Positions 33,216-42,407 are shown, counted from the stretch's first letter. The stretch: DNA of 64,000 bases from Alistipes sp. (GCA_022782405.1 JALFNK010000008.1:1-64000), one strand, 5' to 3'. Notes: a model not told the origin generated them from the sequence alone. Program-made: numbers and translations.

Positions 33216-34970
33216 TTAGATATTATTCACCCCGGCGCGATCCCACCACAGGCGCGTACCGGCGTTGTCGCCGCTCGTACCGCCCGAAGCCTCGGCATTG
33301 AGCATCTCAATGGCGGCATTCACGGCTGCCGTATTGGAGCTCAGCTCCTTCTCGTTGTAAGGCAGACGACGCGGGCCCAGATCGGTGCTGACTTCGCCGT
33401 TGCTCTCGTTCTGCTTCACCTTGAAGAGCTTGGGATAACCCGTACGGCGGAACTCGGCCCAAGCCTCGTTCGAAAGCGGGAAAACGGCGATCCACTTCTG
33501 CGTGATGATGCGCTGCAGCTTCTCCTCGTTCGTTGCGGCATCATCCCACTTCACGCACAGATCGTTCTCGTTCTCCGAGTTGTAACCCGGGGTTGCAGGA
33601 TCCACATAATCCATCGGGAGCGTCGTACCGTTGATGTAGGCATCGATCGTCTCGTCCGAAGCCAGATTCTTCCAATCGGCGGGAACATCCTGTTTGAACT
33701 CGGCATAGCCCTGCTCGGCATAGGAGGCCCGGTAAGCATACTGATTCTTGATCGAGGTGCGGATACCGGTTTCATAAAGCGTCTGCACGCTCTCGCTGCC
33801 CAGACCCCAGCGAAGTTTCGCCTCGGCACGCAGGAACCAGCCTTCAGCCGCGAACATGATGGGCTGAGGCATCGTGAAGGTTCCGGCCCATCCCGAATAG
33901 TTGCTGTACATGTTGGGCTTGCCGCCGATCGGGCAGCCGGCCGGAATTCCGAGGTAAGAGGTTCCCGGCTTGAGCTTGGCGCCCGTTTCGGGATCGGTCA
34001 GATAATCCGACTCGGCATAAACGCTGAATCCGTTATCGTCGGTATCGATAGCCACGGCTCCCGACTTGACGATCGGCTGGGTGTTCTTCGTGAAGTAGAG
34101 CGGCAGACGCGGGTCATTGTAGCCCTTGAGCATCGTTACGAGCGAAGCGTTGGCACCGCAGTCGCCCCAGTTGAACATCAGCCACATCTCGTTCTCGAAG
34201 CCCTTCGAGATCAGAATATCCGTATCGGTCAGCACGCCGCCCTGCACCGCTTCTGTAGCATACTGCTCGGCCAGCGTCGGAGCGACTTTCACCAGACGCA
34301 TGGCAATACGCAGCTTGAGCTGGTTGGCCACCTGCTTCCACAGCGTGTGGTCGCCGCCGCACCAGATGTCGAAACTGCCCATACCGGGCGTCTCCGTGGC
34401 AAAGCCCTCGATCGCCTTGTTGAGCTGCGAGATCATCGCCTCGTAGATCTGCTCCTGCGTATCGTAAGCATACGAGCCGGGACGTTCGGGAAGCTCGTCG
34501 GCCGCAATTACCGACGAATAGGGAACCGGTCCGTAGGTATCGGTGTAGTTGAGCAGGTTATAAACCTCGACTACACGCATGACAGCAGCGAAGTCGGGCT
34601 GTTCGTTTTCTTCGCACTGCTTGATCAGACGGCGCGTGTTGTTGAAGATCTTCTGCATGAAGTTCTCATGCATACCGCCGCAGTGCCCGCGGTTCATGGC
34701 ATAGCGCTGGTTCGTGAAGCCGCCGTTGGGGCTCTCGAAATAGCCGCCATAGATATCGATCTGCAGGTTCGTCCAGAACTGGAAAAGGTTCTGCTGGTTG
34801 GGGTAGCTGTAACTCATCGGGGTGGTGAACTGCGCCTCGAAGGGAAGCTCCTCGGGATTCACCTCGATGGGGTTGGTGTTCAGCTCCTCGAAATCGCCGG
34901 TGCAACTTCCCAACAAAGCGATCGGGAGTGCCAGTGCGGCGGTGTATCGGATGATATTTTTGAGTTTCAT
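33216..34970 (-). CDS. SusD/RagB-family lipoprotein (SusD-like_2 type)
   Basis: 584 residues. The lipoprotein signal ends LLGSC, followed by TGDFEELNTNP, the characteristic opening of the SusD-like_2/RagB group. FNNTRRLIKQCEENEQ, NYTDTYGPVPYS (the conserved YGPVPYS), LRAEAKLRWG and a C-terminal QKWIAVFPLSNEAWAEFRRTGYP are family hallmarks. It binds nutrient oligomers at the cell surface and caps the SusC barrel. It starts 18 bases after the susC stop. The downstream GH20 pair suggests N-acetylhexosamine-containing glycans as ligand; this is inference from gene order. Confidence 0.93.
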   Translation of the reverse strand: MKLKNIIRYTAALALPIALLGSCTGDFEELNTNPIEVNPEELPFEAQFTTPMSYSYPNQQNLFQFWTNLQIDIYGGYFESPNGGFTNQRYAMNRGHCGGMHENFMQKIFNNTRRLIKQCEENEQPDFAAVMRVVEVYNLLNYTDTYGPVPYSSVIAADELPERPGSYAYDTQEQIYEAMISQLNKAIEGFATETPGMGSFDIWCGGDHTLWKQVANQLKLRIAMRLVKVAPTLAEQYATEAVQGGVLTDTDILISKGFENEMWLMFNWGDCGANASLVTMLKGYNDPRLPLYFTKNTQPIVKSGAVAIDTDDNGFSVYAESDYLTDPETGAKLKPGTSYLGIPAGCPIGGKPNMYSNYSGWAGTFTMPQPIMFAAEGWFLRAEAKLRWGLGSESVQTLYETGIRTSIKNQYAYRASYAEQGYAEFKQDVPADWKNLASDETIDAYINGTTLPMDYVDPATPGYNSENENDLCVKWDDAATNEEKLQRIITQKWIAVFPLSNEAWAEFRRTGYPKLFKVKQNESNGEVSTDLGPRRLPYNEKELSSNTAAVNAAIEMLNAEASGGTSGDNAGTRLWWDRAGVNNI

Positions 34971-34988
34971 AATGTTTTGTCGCTTTTA

Positions 34989-37900
34989 TTAGAAGTTAAG
35001 TTTCACATTCAGACCGAAGCTGCGGGTCGTAGGCAGGTTGAAGATATCGAAGCCCTGCACACCGTTGCCCGTACCCATCGATACGTCGGGATCCATCGGA
35101 GCATCCTTGTAGAAGAAGAAGAGGTTGCGGGCGATGAGCGATACGGTCAGGTTCTTGGACTGCCCGAACAGATCGCGGAACGTATAGCCTAACGAAATCT
35201 CGCGCATGCGGACATTCGTTGCGTCATAAACGTAATCCTCGTTGTTGTACTGCGAGTTGTAGTTCGTAACGCCTACCAGGTCATAGTACTTCTGCACATC
35301 GGTGAACTTGACACCCTCGCGTATTACATAACCGCGGTCGCGGGCCTCGGCCGTACGCTTCGATACGCCCCAGCCGTCGAGCGCAGCCTCGGTCATCGAA
35401 AGCACCTTGCCGCCGAAGCGGAAGTCGATCAGGAAGCTCAGCGAGAAGTCCTTGTAACGGAACGTGTTGTTCCATCCCATGTACACTTTCGAGTTCATGT
35501 CGCCGATATACTTCAGATCCTGGATATTCTCACCGCCCAACACGGGAACCTGGTAGCTCGTGCCCGAGGCCTCGTCGGTTACGGTATTGACCATCAGGCT
35601 GCCGTCCTCGTTATGCTTGAGCGTGCGTACATAGAGGTCGCCGAAGTGGCCGCCCTCCTTGAGGATCACCTGGGCTCCGCCGAAGTTCGAGATCGACAGA
35701 CCGTCCTGCAGACCCTCAACCAGTTCGATGATCTTGTTGTCGTTGTACGACAGGTTCAGGTCCGTAGACCAGGTAAAGTCGTTGCCGAAATCCTGGAACC
35801 AGCCCAGCGAAAGCTCGAAGCCCTGGTTCTGCACATTACCCGCATTGACATACTGCGACTCGTAACCGCTCTCCCACGGCAGTTCGATCGAGAAGAACTG
35901 GTTCTTGGTGTTCGTCTTATAATAGGTAGCATTCACATGCAGACGATGCTGGAGGAACTCGCCGTCGAAGCCGACTTCGAACGAGTGGGTCTTCTCGGGC
36001 TCGAGGGTGCGGAACGGCGTGCTCTTCGGCGGCGTGATGGCACCCTGGGCATCGAGCGTATAGAGCGGGTTGGTCATGTAGGCCGGCACGTCGTTACCCA
36101 CGATCGAGTAGGAGGCGCGGAACTTGAACAGGTCGATGTTGCTGCCCATGTCCACGAAGCGGTCGAGCAGCAGGCTGGCACCCACCGAAGGATAGAAGAA
36201 CGAATAGCCGTTGGTGAAGGCCAGTGCCGACGACCAGTCGTTACGGGCCGTAACATCCACGAACAGGCCCTCCTTGTAACCGAACGTCGCCGTTGCGAAG
36301 ACCGAATTCAGACGTTTGCGCGTAAGGCCCGTCTCCACCATGTTCGCATAGTAGTTGGCCGGGATAAAGAGGTTGGGATACATGATGTTGCCGTTGGGTT
36401 TGCCGTCGGTCATCGAGAACTTCGTACCCTCGGCCCACAGGTCCAGGTTGTTCGACTGCGTGCGCGTCATGCTGGCACCGGCCGTGGCATTGAGCGAGAA
36501 GTCGCCCCAGGTATGGTCGTACTGTGCCATCACGTCGGCATAGAGCTGTTCGCTGAAGTAGCGGTTGTCCTTCATGCGGCCCATCGGATAGCGGTTGGCC
36601 GTCGAGGAGGCGTAGAAGTTGTGCTTGAAGTTGTCATCGGCACGCTCGTAGCGCATACGTCCCGTCAGCGAGAGTCCGTCGATGATCTGATACTTGACCT
36701 GGCCTCCGAACTCGTAACGGTTACGCTCCGAAATGGGCTTCTGGCGGTTGAGAATCCAGTAGGGGTTGTCGAACTGCTCGAGCGACGTATTCACCCAGTT
36801 GTGGATGTTGGCGTTGAGCGTCGCGTCATACACTTCGAAATTGTTTTTGTAGTAGTCCCAGTCCTCACCGCGCGGGAAGAGGTAGGCGCCCGTCAGCGGG
36901 TTGTAGAGGAAACCTGCTGCCGGCTGGTTGGACACATGCTGATTGACATATTTGGCCGAGAAATCCACCTTCACATGGTCGTTGAACAGGTCGAAGCCCA
37001 CCTTCGAGTTGAGCGTATGCTGCGCATAGTCGTTCTCGGGAGTGATGCCGCTCGACGAAATGTTACCGTAGGAGAAGTAGGCGCGAAGGTTCTCCGCACC
37101 GCCGCTGATCGACACCGAGTTGTTGGTCGTCCAGCCCGTCTGGTAGAACTCCTTGGCGTAGTTCGGAGCCTTCGAGGAGAGCTTCGGGCCCCAGCTGTAG
37201 GTCTTGTCGCTCGAGCCGTAGGTATTCTGGAACTCGGGCAGCGAAATCGGAGTCTCGACGGTCGTGTTGCTCGACACGCTCACCGAAATGCGGCCGGCCG
37301 ATGCCGACTTCGTGGTGATCATGATGGCGCCGTTGGCAGCCACGGCACCGTAAAGTGCAGCGGCCGAAGCGCCTTTCAGCAGCGAAATCGACGCGATATC
37401 GTCGGGGTTGATCGTCGACATGGCGTCGCCGCCGTCACGCTCACCGCCGTAATTGGATTGCACCTGATCCGTGGTGGTGTTCATCATCAGGGGCACACCG
37501 TCCACTACTACCAGCGGCTGGTTCGAGCCGTTGATCGACTTGTTACCGCGGAAGAGGATCTTCGAGGAACCTCCGGCGCCCGTCGAGTTCGGCGTGATCT
37601 GCAGACCGGCCGACTTGCCCTGCAGCGAGTTGATCATGTTGATCGACTTGATGTCGGCCACCTCACTGCCACCGACCGTCTCGGCAGCATAGGTCAGCGT
37701 CTTCGACTGACGCTCGATACCCATGGCCGTTACGACCACGGCATTGAGCTGGTTGGCCGTCTCCTTCATTTCGATCTCCAGGAACGTCTGGCCGGCATAA
37801 ACCACCTCATAGTTGTCGTATCCCACATAGGATACCTGCAGCACATCGCCGTTCTCCAGGTCTTCGAGACGGAACTTTCCGTCGATATCGGTCGTCGTTC

Positions 37901-38090
37901 CGCGCGTCGTATTCTTCACGACCACCGTAGCACCGAGCAGCGGACCCGAAGCATCCTTGACTACACCTTCAAGGGTTCCCTTGCCGGCCTCCTGGGCATT
38001 CGCCTGCAAAGCGGCGGCAGACTCCATAGCGCACAATGCCATTAAAAAAGCAACGCTGCTAAAGAGCACTCTTTTTGCAAAATTCCACAT
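34989..38090 (-). CDS. SusC/RagA-type TonB-dependent outer membrane transporter
   Basis: 1033 residues. Signal peptide (about 1-33, ending ANAQE), a CarboxypepD_reg-like beta-sandwich (about 40-115: GTLEGVVKDASGPLLGATVVVKN ... GKFRLEDLENGDVLQVSYVGY), a TonB plug starting ANQLNAVVVTAMG with VVVDGVPL and SISLLKGASAAALYGAVAANG, then the barrel ending NVKLNF. It forms a transport pair with the SusD-like gene 18 bases downstream. A full -33/-7 promoter lies about 160 bases upstream. It is not closely similar to the SusC at 343-3294, judging by the plug sequences. Confidence 0.94.
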   Translation of the reverse strand: MWNFAKRVLFSSVAFLMALCAMESAAALQANAQEAGKGTLEGVVKDASGPLLGATVVVKNTTRGTTTDIDGKFRLEDLENGDVLQVSYVGYDNYEVVYAGQTFLEIEMKETANQLNAVVVTAMGIERQSKTLTYAAETVGGSEVADIKSINMINSLQGKSAGLQITPNSTGAGGSSKILFRGNKSINGSNQPLVVVDGVPLMMNTTTDQVQSNYGGERDGGDAMSTINPDDIASISLLKGASAAALYGAVAANGAIMITTKSASAGRISVSVSSNTTVETPISLPEFQNTYGSSDKTYSWGPKLSSKAPNYAKEFYQTGWTTNNSVSISGGAENLRAYFSYGNISSSGITPENDYAQHTLNSKVGFDLFNDHVKVDFSAKYVNQHVSNQPAAGFLYNPLTGAYLFPRGEDWDYYKNNFEVYDATLNANIHNWVNTSLEQFDNPYWILNRQKPISERNRYEFGGQVKYQIIDGLSLTGRMRYERADDNFKHNFYASSTANRYPMGRMKDNRYFSEQLYADVMAQYDHTWGDFSLNATAGASMTRTQSNNLDLWAEGTKFSMTDGKPNGNIMYPNLFIPANYYANMVETGLTRKRLNSVFATATFGYKEGLFVDVTARNDWSSALAFTNGYSFFYPSVGASLLLDRFVDMGSNIDLFKFRASYSIVGNDVPAYMTNPLYTLDAQGAITPPKSTPFRTLEPEKTHSFEVGFDGEFLQHRLHVNATYYKTNTKNQFFSIELPWESGYESQYVNAGNVQNQGFELSLGWFQDFGNDFTWSTDLNLSYNDNKIIELVEGLQDGLSISNFGGAQVILKEGGHFGDLYVRTLKHNEDGSLMVNTVTDEASGTSYQVPVLGGENIQDLKYIGDMNSKVYMGWNNTFRYKDFSLSFLIDFRFGGKVLSMTEAALDGWGVSKRTAEARDRGYVIREGVKFTDVQKYYDLVGVTNYNSQYNNEDYVYDATNVRMREISLGYTFRDLFGQSKNLTVSLIARNLFFFYKDAPMDPDVSMGTGNGVQGFDIFNLPTTRSFGLNVKLNF

Positions 38091-38249
38091 AAATAATTAG
38101 GTTTTGGTTGAACATAAATGAAAACTCGTTTTTTGACATTGATCGGACTTTTGTCCTTTTTTTCATACGATCCTAACGATTGTTTCTAAGTAAAAAGACT
38201 CTAATTGATACGAATTATAAAATTATATATTACGGTTTTTCCCGTACTT

Positions 38250-38279
38250 CAAATGTAACATTTTTTCTTGATATACAAA
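38250..38279 (-). promoter_or_regulatory. Promoter of the second susCD unit (full -33/-7 match)
   Basis: On the minus strand TTTG (38279-38276), an 18-base spacer and TACATTTG (38257-38250). It leaves a 5' leader of about 150 nt before the SusC ATG at 38090. The remaining intergenic stretch, 38280-38677, contains an AT-rich tract at 38472-38500 but no gene or hairpin I can support. Confidence 0.75.
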
Positions 38280-38677
38280 AAATTTCGCGCATATTAGTAG
38301 GAGAAACTTACGATCCGAACGCAGGAAGACGATCCCGAATCGGAGCATAAAAGACAAAAAATCCACCATTAGGCAGCTGAATCCGGGCAACAGAACGCCC
38401 GATTGCCAGGTAAAATCCCGGGCCGATCCGTCAGGTTCCCGAAACAGAGCAGCATCTGTCCGGAGTCGGCATTTATAAATTTTTTAATATTTTAAATTGT
38501 CTCTTTTTCGAAGACAAACCTTACGGGAAACAACCGGGCACAGCCCTCCGGCGATGGATACGGGTCCAAAGGCGGTGCACGATCGGCCCTTCGCAATCCA
38601 TATTCCGAACTCGGGCCGGCTCCGAGTCCGCGGCACCGACCGAAGTCCGAACGCAATGAGAGAAAAAAACATTCCGA

Positions 38678-38709
38678 TTTGCAGAATCGGGAAATAATGC
38701 GTACTTTTG
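38678..38709 (+). promoter_or_regulatory. Promoter of tRNA-Ser
   Basis: TTTG at 38678-38681, a 20-base spacer, TACTTTTG at 38702-38709, 12 bases before the mature tRNA 5' end. Confidence 0.78.
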
Positions 38710-38721
38710 GGGGCGTTTTTC

Positions 38722-38809
38722 GGAGAGATGCAGGAGTGGTTGAACTGGCCCGCCTGGAAAGCGAGTAAACATCAAAAGTGTTTCAGGGGTTCGAATCCCC
38801 TTCTCTCCG
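38722..38809 (+). tRNA. tRNA-Ser (anticodon GGA)
   Basis: 88 bases. Acceptor stem GGAGAGA/TCTCTCC with discriminator G. D arm contains TGGTTGAA. Anticodon loop CTGGAAA gives anticodon GGA, reading UCC/UCU. A long class II variable arm (AAACA...TGTTT) is typical of serine tRNA, and the T arm is AGGGGTTCGAATCCCCT. CCA is not encoded. It has its own promoter and terminator. Confidence 0.95.
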
Positions 38810-38840
38810 CAGGAAGACCGGAATCGGCCGGTCATCATGC

Positions 38841-38873
38841 AAAGCCCCGACGGAATATCCGTCGGGGCTTTGT
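38841..38873 (+). terminator. Terminator after tRNA-Ser
   Basis: A perfect 14-base stem (38841-38854 with 38858-38871), 3-base loop, short T run. Confidence 0.88.
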
Positions 38874-38931
38874 CGCATTATTGTCCTCGCCATCCCTGCC
38901 CCGTCCATCCCATCAGGGCAATCGGACAAGG

Positions 38932-38964
38932 CAAAAAAATCCCTTCCCTGTTTCAGGGGAGGGA
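38932..38964 (-). terminator. Terminator of the small Cys-repeat lipoprotein gene
   Basis: An 11-base stem with one G-U pair (38964-38954 with 38950-38940), followed on the minus strand by seven T, 22 bases after the stop. Confidence 0.82.
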
Positions 38965-38986
38965 CAAGCCAAAAAATGCCGGCCGA

Positions 38987-39217
38987 TTATTTCTCAGCCT
39001 CGGCAGCGGGAGCAGCCTCCTCGGCGGCAGCCTTCTCGCAAGCCGTCGAATCGCACTTCTCACAAGCGGTCGAATCGCAGGCAGCAGCAGGAGCGGCAGC
39101 CTCCACAGCCGTCGTCTCGGCAGCTTCACCCTCGGCCTGCTTCGAATTCGAATTGCCGCAGCAGCTTACCATAGCAGCGGCCGAAAGAACCACGATGAAA
39201 GTAAAGATCTTCTTCAT
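38987..39217 (-). CDS. Small secreted lipoprotein with tandem CDSTACEK repeats
   Basis: 76 residues. Signal peptide with lipobox ending VSCC. The mature part is about 57 residues and low in complexity: Ala/Glu-rich flanks around two exact copies of CDSTACEK (CDSTACEKCDSTACEK). This gives four cysteines besides the two at the lipobox. No known domain is recognised. Regular C-x4-C spacing could bind metal or form disulfides, but similar Ala/Glu-rich small lipoproteins in Bacteroidota have no assigned role. It has its own promoter and terminator, so it is a genuine monocistronic gene rather than a chance frame. Confidence 0.78.
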   Translation of the reverse strand: MKKIFTFIVVLSAAAMVSCCGNSNSKQAEGEAAETTAVEAAAPAAACDSTACEKCDSTACEKAAAEEAAPAAEAEK

Positions 39218-39242
39218 ATTATAAAAGGTTTTAAAAACGGCC

Positions 39243-39273
39243 CAAATATAAATAATGGGAAAACAAAAACAAA
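39243..39273 (-). promoter_or_regulatory. Promoter of the Cys-repeat lipoprotein gene (full match)
   Basis: On the minus strand TTTG (39273-39270), a 19-base spacer and TATATTTG (39250-39243), 26 bases before the ATG. It lies in the AT-rich gap after the SPOR-like gene. Confidence 0.8.
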
Positions 39274-39285
39274 ATTTTTTTTGTT

Positions 39286-39756
39286 CTATTTAGCAAGGTC
39301 CTTGATCGATAGCTCCTCGCTCTTCACAAAAGCCTTCGGGAAGGTTGCCGAGACGCGCTCCTTGAGGATGATAGCCTCTTCGGTCGTCAGGCAGTTTCCT
39401 ACCGACACTTTGAAATAGGGAACATCGTAACCCATGTAAACTTCGATTCCCGGATAGCTCTCCTCAAAAAGTTTCATGGCAGCAAAAGCACCCTCGCGGG
39501 CCTCTGGACCGTTGTCGGAAAAGATACAGACCCGATATCCGGAGATTCGGTCGCGCTGCTCGGCGCGCGACGCCTCGGCCACGGCACGGGCCGCATTGCC
39601 GTACTCCACGGCCACAACCCGGGCCTGTCCGAAGAAGACTCCGGGCTGCGATTCGGGCACGGCGAGCTGCCGCTTGAACGTTTCGAGCGACTGGGCGGCC
39701 GCACCGGCAGCCGTCAGCAATGAAGACAGCAGGGTAAGAAGTAGTATTCTGCGCAT
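39286..39756 (-). CDS. Secreted SPOR-like domain protein
   Basis: 156 residues. The signal peptide (about 1-21, ending AAAQS) has no lipobox. The C-terminal ~80 residues resemble a SPOR domain: GYRVCIFSDNGPEAREGAFAAMKLFEESYP, then VPYFKVSVGNCLTTEEAIIL, which is the beta-alpha-beta layout of peptidoglycan-binding SPOR modules. Family role: binding to denuded peptidoglycan at division sites; whether this copy does so is not shown. Its ATG shares one base with the stop of the upstream lipoprotein gene (TAATG), so the two are translationally coupled. Confidence 0.75.
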   Translation of the reverse strand: MRRILLLTLLSSLLTAAGAAAQSLETFKRQLAVPESQPGVFFGQARVVAVEYGNAARAVAEASRAEQRDRISGYRVCIFSDNGPEAREGAFAAMKLFEESYPGIEVYMGYDVPYFKVSVGNCLTTEEAIILKERVSATFPKAFVKSEELSIKDLAK

Positions 39757-40346
39757 TATTCCAAGCTATTGATCGAGTTACGAAGGTCGTCGGGCGACAG
39801 GCCAAAGGTATTCAAAAAATCCGACACGGGAATCATATCGCCCGAAATTTTCACGGGCAATATCCCCGCCCGCCCCCGCAGCCGGTAGGAGCATGCGATG
39901 CGCGACCACTCCTCCCCGCGGATGCGGCGCTCGAGGACATAGAGCGCCATGGGGTCCTGCGATTCCATCCGCCAGCGGGTCGTAACCCGGGTCGCCGTAC
40001 GACGCCCGAGGCGCAGCGGATCGCACAACCGCAACGTGCCCACACGCCCGCCGGCATAGTAGATGTCGAGCTCCGCACGCCGGATCTTCAGGTTCCGGTC
40101 CGTGTCGTTGTGCAGCACCAGTTCGAGTTCGATTCCGACGGAACCGCGCCGCACGAGGTGCACGGCCGGCTCGGCCCAGACCCCGGACCGCACGGCGGCC
40201 TCCGTCCGGGGACGGCATCCCACGGCCGACAGCAGCGCGAGACAGAGTGCCGCACGAAGGATTTGCCGCACAATGCGTTGCGCGCCGCGCACCGTCCGCA
40301 AGCGCAGTGCGGCCCCTGTTCCGGGAGTTTTTCCGTTGCAGGTCAT
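39756..40346 (-). CDS. Lipoprotein of unknown function, LEA14-like
   Basis: 196 residues. The N-terminus is unusually long and basic before a hydrophobic stretch and lipobox-like SAVGC at about residue 44. A shorter in-frame start is possible but I see no ATG between. The mature part (VHLVRRGSVGIELELVLHNDTDRNLKIRRAELDIYYAGGRVGTL) matches the strand pattern of LEA14/WHy beta-sandwich lipoproteins. It starts 3 bases after the ubiE/menG stop and shares a base with the SPOR-like gene. Function not known. Confidence 0.65.
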   Translation of the reverse strand: MTCNGKTPGTGAALRLRTVRGAQRIVRQILRAALCLALLSAVGCRPRTEAAVRSGVWAEPAVHLVRRGSVGIELELVLHNDTDRNLKIRRAELDIYYAGGRVGTLRLCDPLRLGRRTATRVTTRWRMESQDPMALYVLERRIRGEEWSRIACSYRLRGRAGILPVKISGDMIPVSDFLNTFGLSPDDLRNSINSLE

Positions 40347-40349
40347 GGG

Positions 40350-41066
40350 TCAGCGTTCACCTATATAGATTTGGGCGATGCCGAAACTCTGGCTCCGGGC
40401 CCGGCAGTTGCGGAATCCGGCCCGTCCGAGCATCCCGAGAAATATGTCGGGCGCCGGGAACTCCCCGACCGATGCCGGAAGGTACTCGTAAGCGCGCCGG
40501 TCGCGGGAGATCGCCCCGCCGATACGCGGCAGGATCCGGTAGGAGTAGAACTCGTAAAGCGTCCGGAACCAGCGGACACGGGGACGCGAGAACTCGAGGA
40601 TCACGACACGTCCGCCGGGACGCACCACGCGCCAAAGCTCGCGGAGCCCCGCCTCGAGGTCCCCGAAGTTCCGGACCCCGAAGGCCACGGTGGCCACATC
40701 GACCGAGGCGTCGGCCACCTCGAGGTGCTCCGCGTCGCCGCAGTCGAGGATGATGCGCGCATCGAGCCCCCGGGCCTCGACCTTCCGCCGGGCCACGGCC
40801 AGCATCTCTTCAGAAAGATCCACGGCACGCACCTGCGTCCCGGGAATATGCTGCGCCAGGGCGATCGCCAGATCGCCCGTGCCGGTTGCCACGTCGAGGA
40901 TCCGTTTCGGCTTCACGCACTGCACCTCGCGCACCACATGCCGGCGCCACAGACGGTCGATGTTCATCGACAGCGTATGGTTCAACAAGTCATAACGGGG
41001 TGCGATGCGGTTGAACATCTCGTGCACCTCCTCCTTTTTGGTCTGATCGGTATGGTAAGGTTTCAT
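40350..41066 (-). CDS. menG: Demethylmenaquinone methyltransferase
   Basis: 238 residues. Class I SAM methyltransferase with ILDVATGTGDLAIALA (SAM-binding motif I), VDLSEEMLAVAR, FGVRNFGDLEAGLRELWRVVRPGG and a C-terminal SFGIAQIYIG. The N-terminal VHEMFNRIAPRYDLLNHTLSMNIDRLWRR is the UbiE/MenG signature. It performs the last step of menaquinone synthesis, C-methylation of demethylmenaquinone, at the cytoplasmic membrane. Ubiquinone is absent from Bacteroidota, so the menG role is preferred over ubiE. It follows the permease gene by 9 bases. Confidence 0.95.
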   Translation of the reverse strand: MKPYHTDQTKKEEVHEMFNRIAPRYDLLNHTLSMNIDRLWRRHVVREVQCVKPKRILDVATGTGDLAIALAQHIPGTQVRAVDLSEEMLAVARRKVEARGLDARIILDCGDAEHLEVADASVDVATVAFGVRNFGDLEAGLRELWRVVRPGGRVVILEFSRPRVRWFRTLYEFYSYRILPRIGGAISRDRRAYEYLPASVGEFPAPDIFLGMLGRAGFRNCRARSQSFGIAQIYIGER

Positions 41067-41075
41067 AATCGGAGT

Positions 41076-42320
41076 TTATTCGTATCGGATAGCCTCCTCG
41101 GGCTTTACGGCCGAGACGACGCAGGCCGGAATGACGAGCAGGGCGACGATCGCCGCGACGAAGCCCGCATTGAGCAGCAGCCACCAGCTCCAGTCCAGCG
41201 CGATGGGGACCGCCGAAAGGAGATACCCCTCCGCATCGAGGTGCACCAGGTGGGTTGTCCGCTGCAGCAGGCAGAGTCCCAGCCCCACGGCATTGCCCCA
41301 CGCCAGCCCGCGCAACGTGATGAACGCCGCACGCCAGAGAAAGATCCGCCGCAGCGGGCCGTTGGCCATGCCGAGAGCCTTCAGCAGGCCGATCGTCCGC
41401 GTCCGCTCGAGAACGAGCGTCATCAGCGCCGCGGCCATGTTGAAGAAGGCCACCACAAGCATGATGACGACGATAACCACTCCGTTCACATCGTGGGCCT
41501 TGAGCCAGTCGAAGATATTGGGATAGCGTTCCATGACGCTCGTGGCCACCAGGTTGCGCGTATCGTCCGACTCGTCGTACAAGAGCGCCTCGCTCAACGA
41601 AGCGGCATACGGCTCCGCATCGGCGACATCCGCAAGCAGAATCTCGTATCCCGAGACCTGTTCCGGCCGCCAGTCGGCCAGGCGCTGTACGTTCCGCAGA
41701 TCGGTCAGCAGGATCGGCTCCTCGATGTCGTCCATCCCCGAAGCGTAAATCCCCGAGACCTTGAAGCGGTCGCGGCGCGGCAGTTCCCCGGGCTCGACGA
41801 AGAGCATCTCGATGCGGTCGCCCGCCCCGATGCGCAGTCCCCGGGCCAAGGTCCGCGACAGCAGCACGTCCTTCGTGCGGATCGAGTCGCTTACGCGCGG
41901 CAACGTCCCTTCGACCAGCCACCGCCCGAAGAGCGACCAGTCGTAAGCGCTATCGACCCCCTTGAGCACCACTCCCTGTACGGCATCGTCCGTACGGATG
42001 ATGCCTCCCCGCAGGGCATAGGGTGCCACCGACACGACAGGGCCGGCCGCACGGATCAGCCTCTCGACATGCGCGCTCCGCACGACGGGCTCGGCATCGA
42101 GCGACCCGACACCCCGCAGGTCCGTAACCGAGACATGGGCGGCGAATCCCGCCATACGCTCCGAAACCTCGCGCTTGAAGCCCAGGATGACCGCCAGGGC
42201 GAGGATCATCACGGCAACACCCAGCGCCACCGAGACGACGGCGATGCGCTCCATCACGCCGGGACGGTTCTCCGACGAGGAACGGGCCATGCGGCGGGCG
42301 ATGAAAAGCGGAAGATTCAC
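41076..42320 (-). CDS. ABC transporter permease of the LolC/LolE (FtsX) family
   Basis: 414 residues from a GTG start at 42320. The frame stays open farther upstream, but a TTACTTTG promoter-like box at 42349-42356 and the usual family length (~400-415) support this start. TM1 is at about 22-45 (VSVALGVAVMILALAVILGFKREV); a ~220-residue periplasmic MacB-like domain follows; then three TM helices, with the FtsX signature ERTRTIGLLKALGMANGPLRRIF. Family role: with an ATPase, extraction of outer-membrane lipoproteins from the inner membrane. The ATPase (LolD) is not in this window. First gene of a four-gene minus-strand operon with menG. Confidence 0.86.
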   Translation of the reverse strand: MNLPLFIARRMARSSSENRPGVMERIAVVSVALGVAVMILALAVILGFKREVSERMAGFAAHVSVTDLRGVGSLDAEPVVRSAHVERLIRAAGPVVSVAPYALRGGIIRTDDAVQGVVLKGVDSAYDWSLFGRWLVEGTLPRVSDSIRTKDVLLSRTLARGLRIGAGDRIEMLFVEPGELPRRDRFKVSGIYASGMDDIEEPILLTDLRNVQRLADWRPEQVSGYEILLADVADAEPYAASLSEALLYDESDDTRNLVATSVMERYPNIFDWLKAHDVNGVVIVVIMLVVAFFNMAAALMTLVLERTRTIGLLKALGMANGPLRRIFLWRAAFITLRGLAWGNAVGLGLCLLQRTTHLVHLDAEGYLLSAVPIALDWSWWLLLNAGFVAAIVALLVIPACVVSAVKPEEAIRYE

Positions 42321-42348
42321 GGCAGGTGTTTTTGTCTGAAAATTTATG

Positions 42349-42376
42349 CAAAGTAACACATTATTTCGTATTTTTG
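42349..42376. promoter_or_regulatory. Facing divergent promoters of the permease and SDR genes
   Basis: TTACTTTG on the minus strand (42356-42349, one base off consensus) and TATTTTTG on the plus strand (42369-42376) lie 12 bases apart. The two genes start at 42320 (minus) and 42408 (plus). Confidence 0.5.
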
Positions 42377-42407
42377 CCCGAAAGAACCGTTTTTTGTGAA
42401 TTCGCAT

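Noticed and set aside
38150..38170. GGAC-TTTT-GTCC followed by T run upstream of susC
   Set aside because: Only a 4-base stem, on the strand opposite to transcription and with no gene to terminate.
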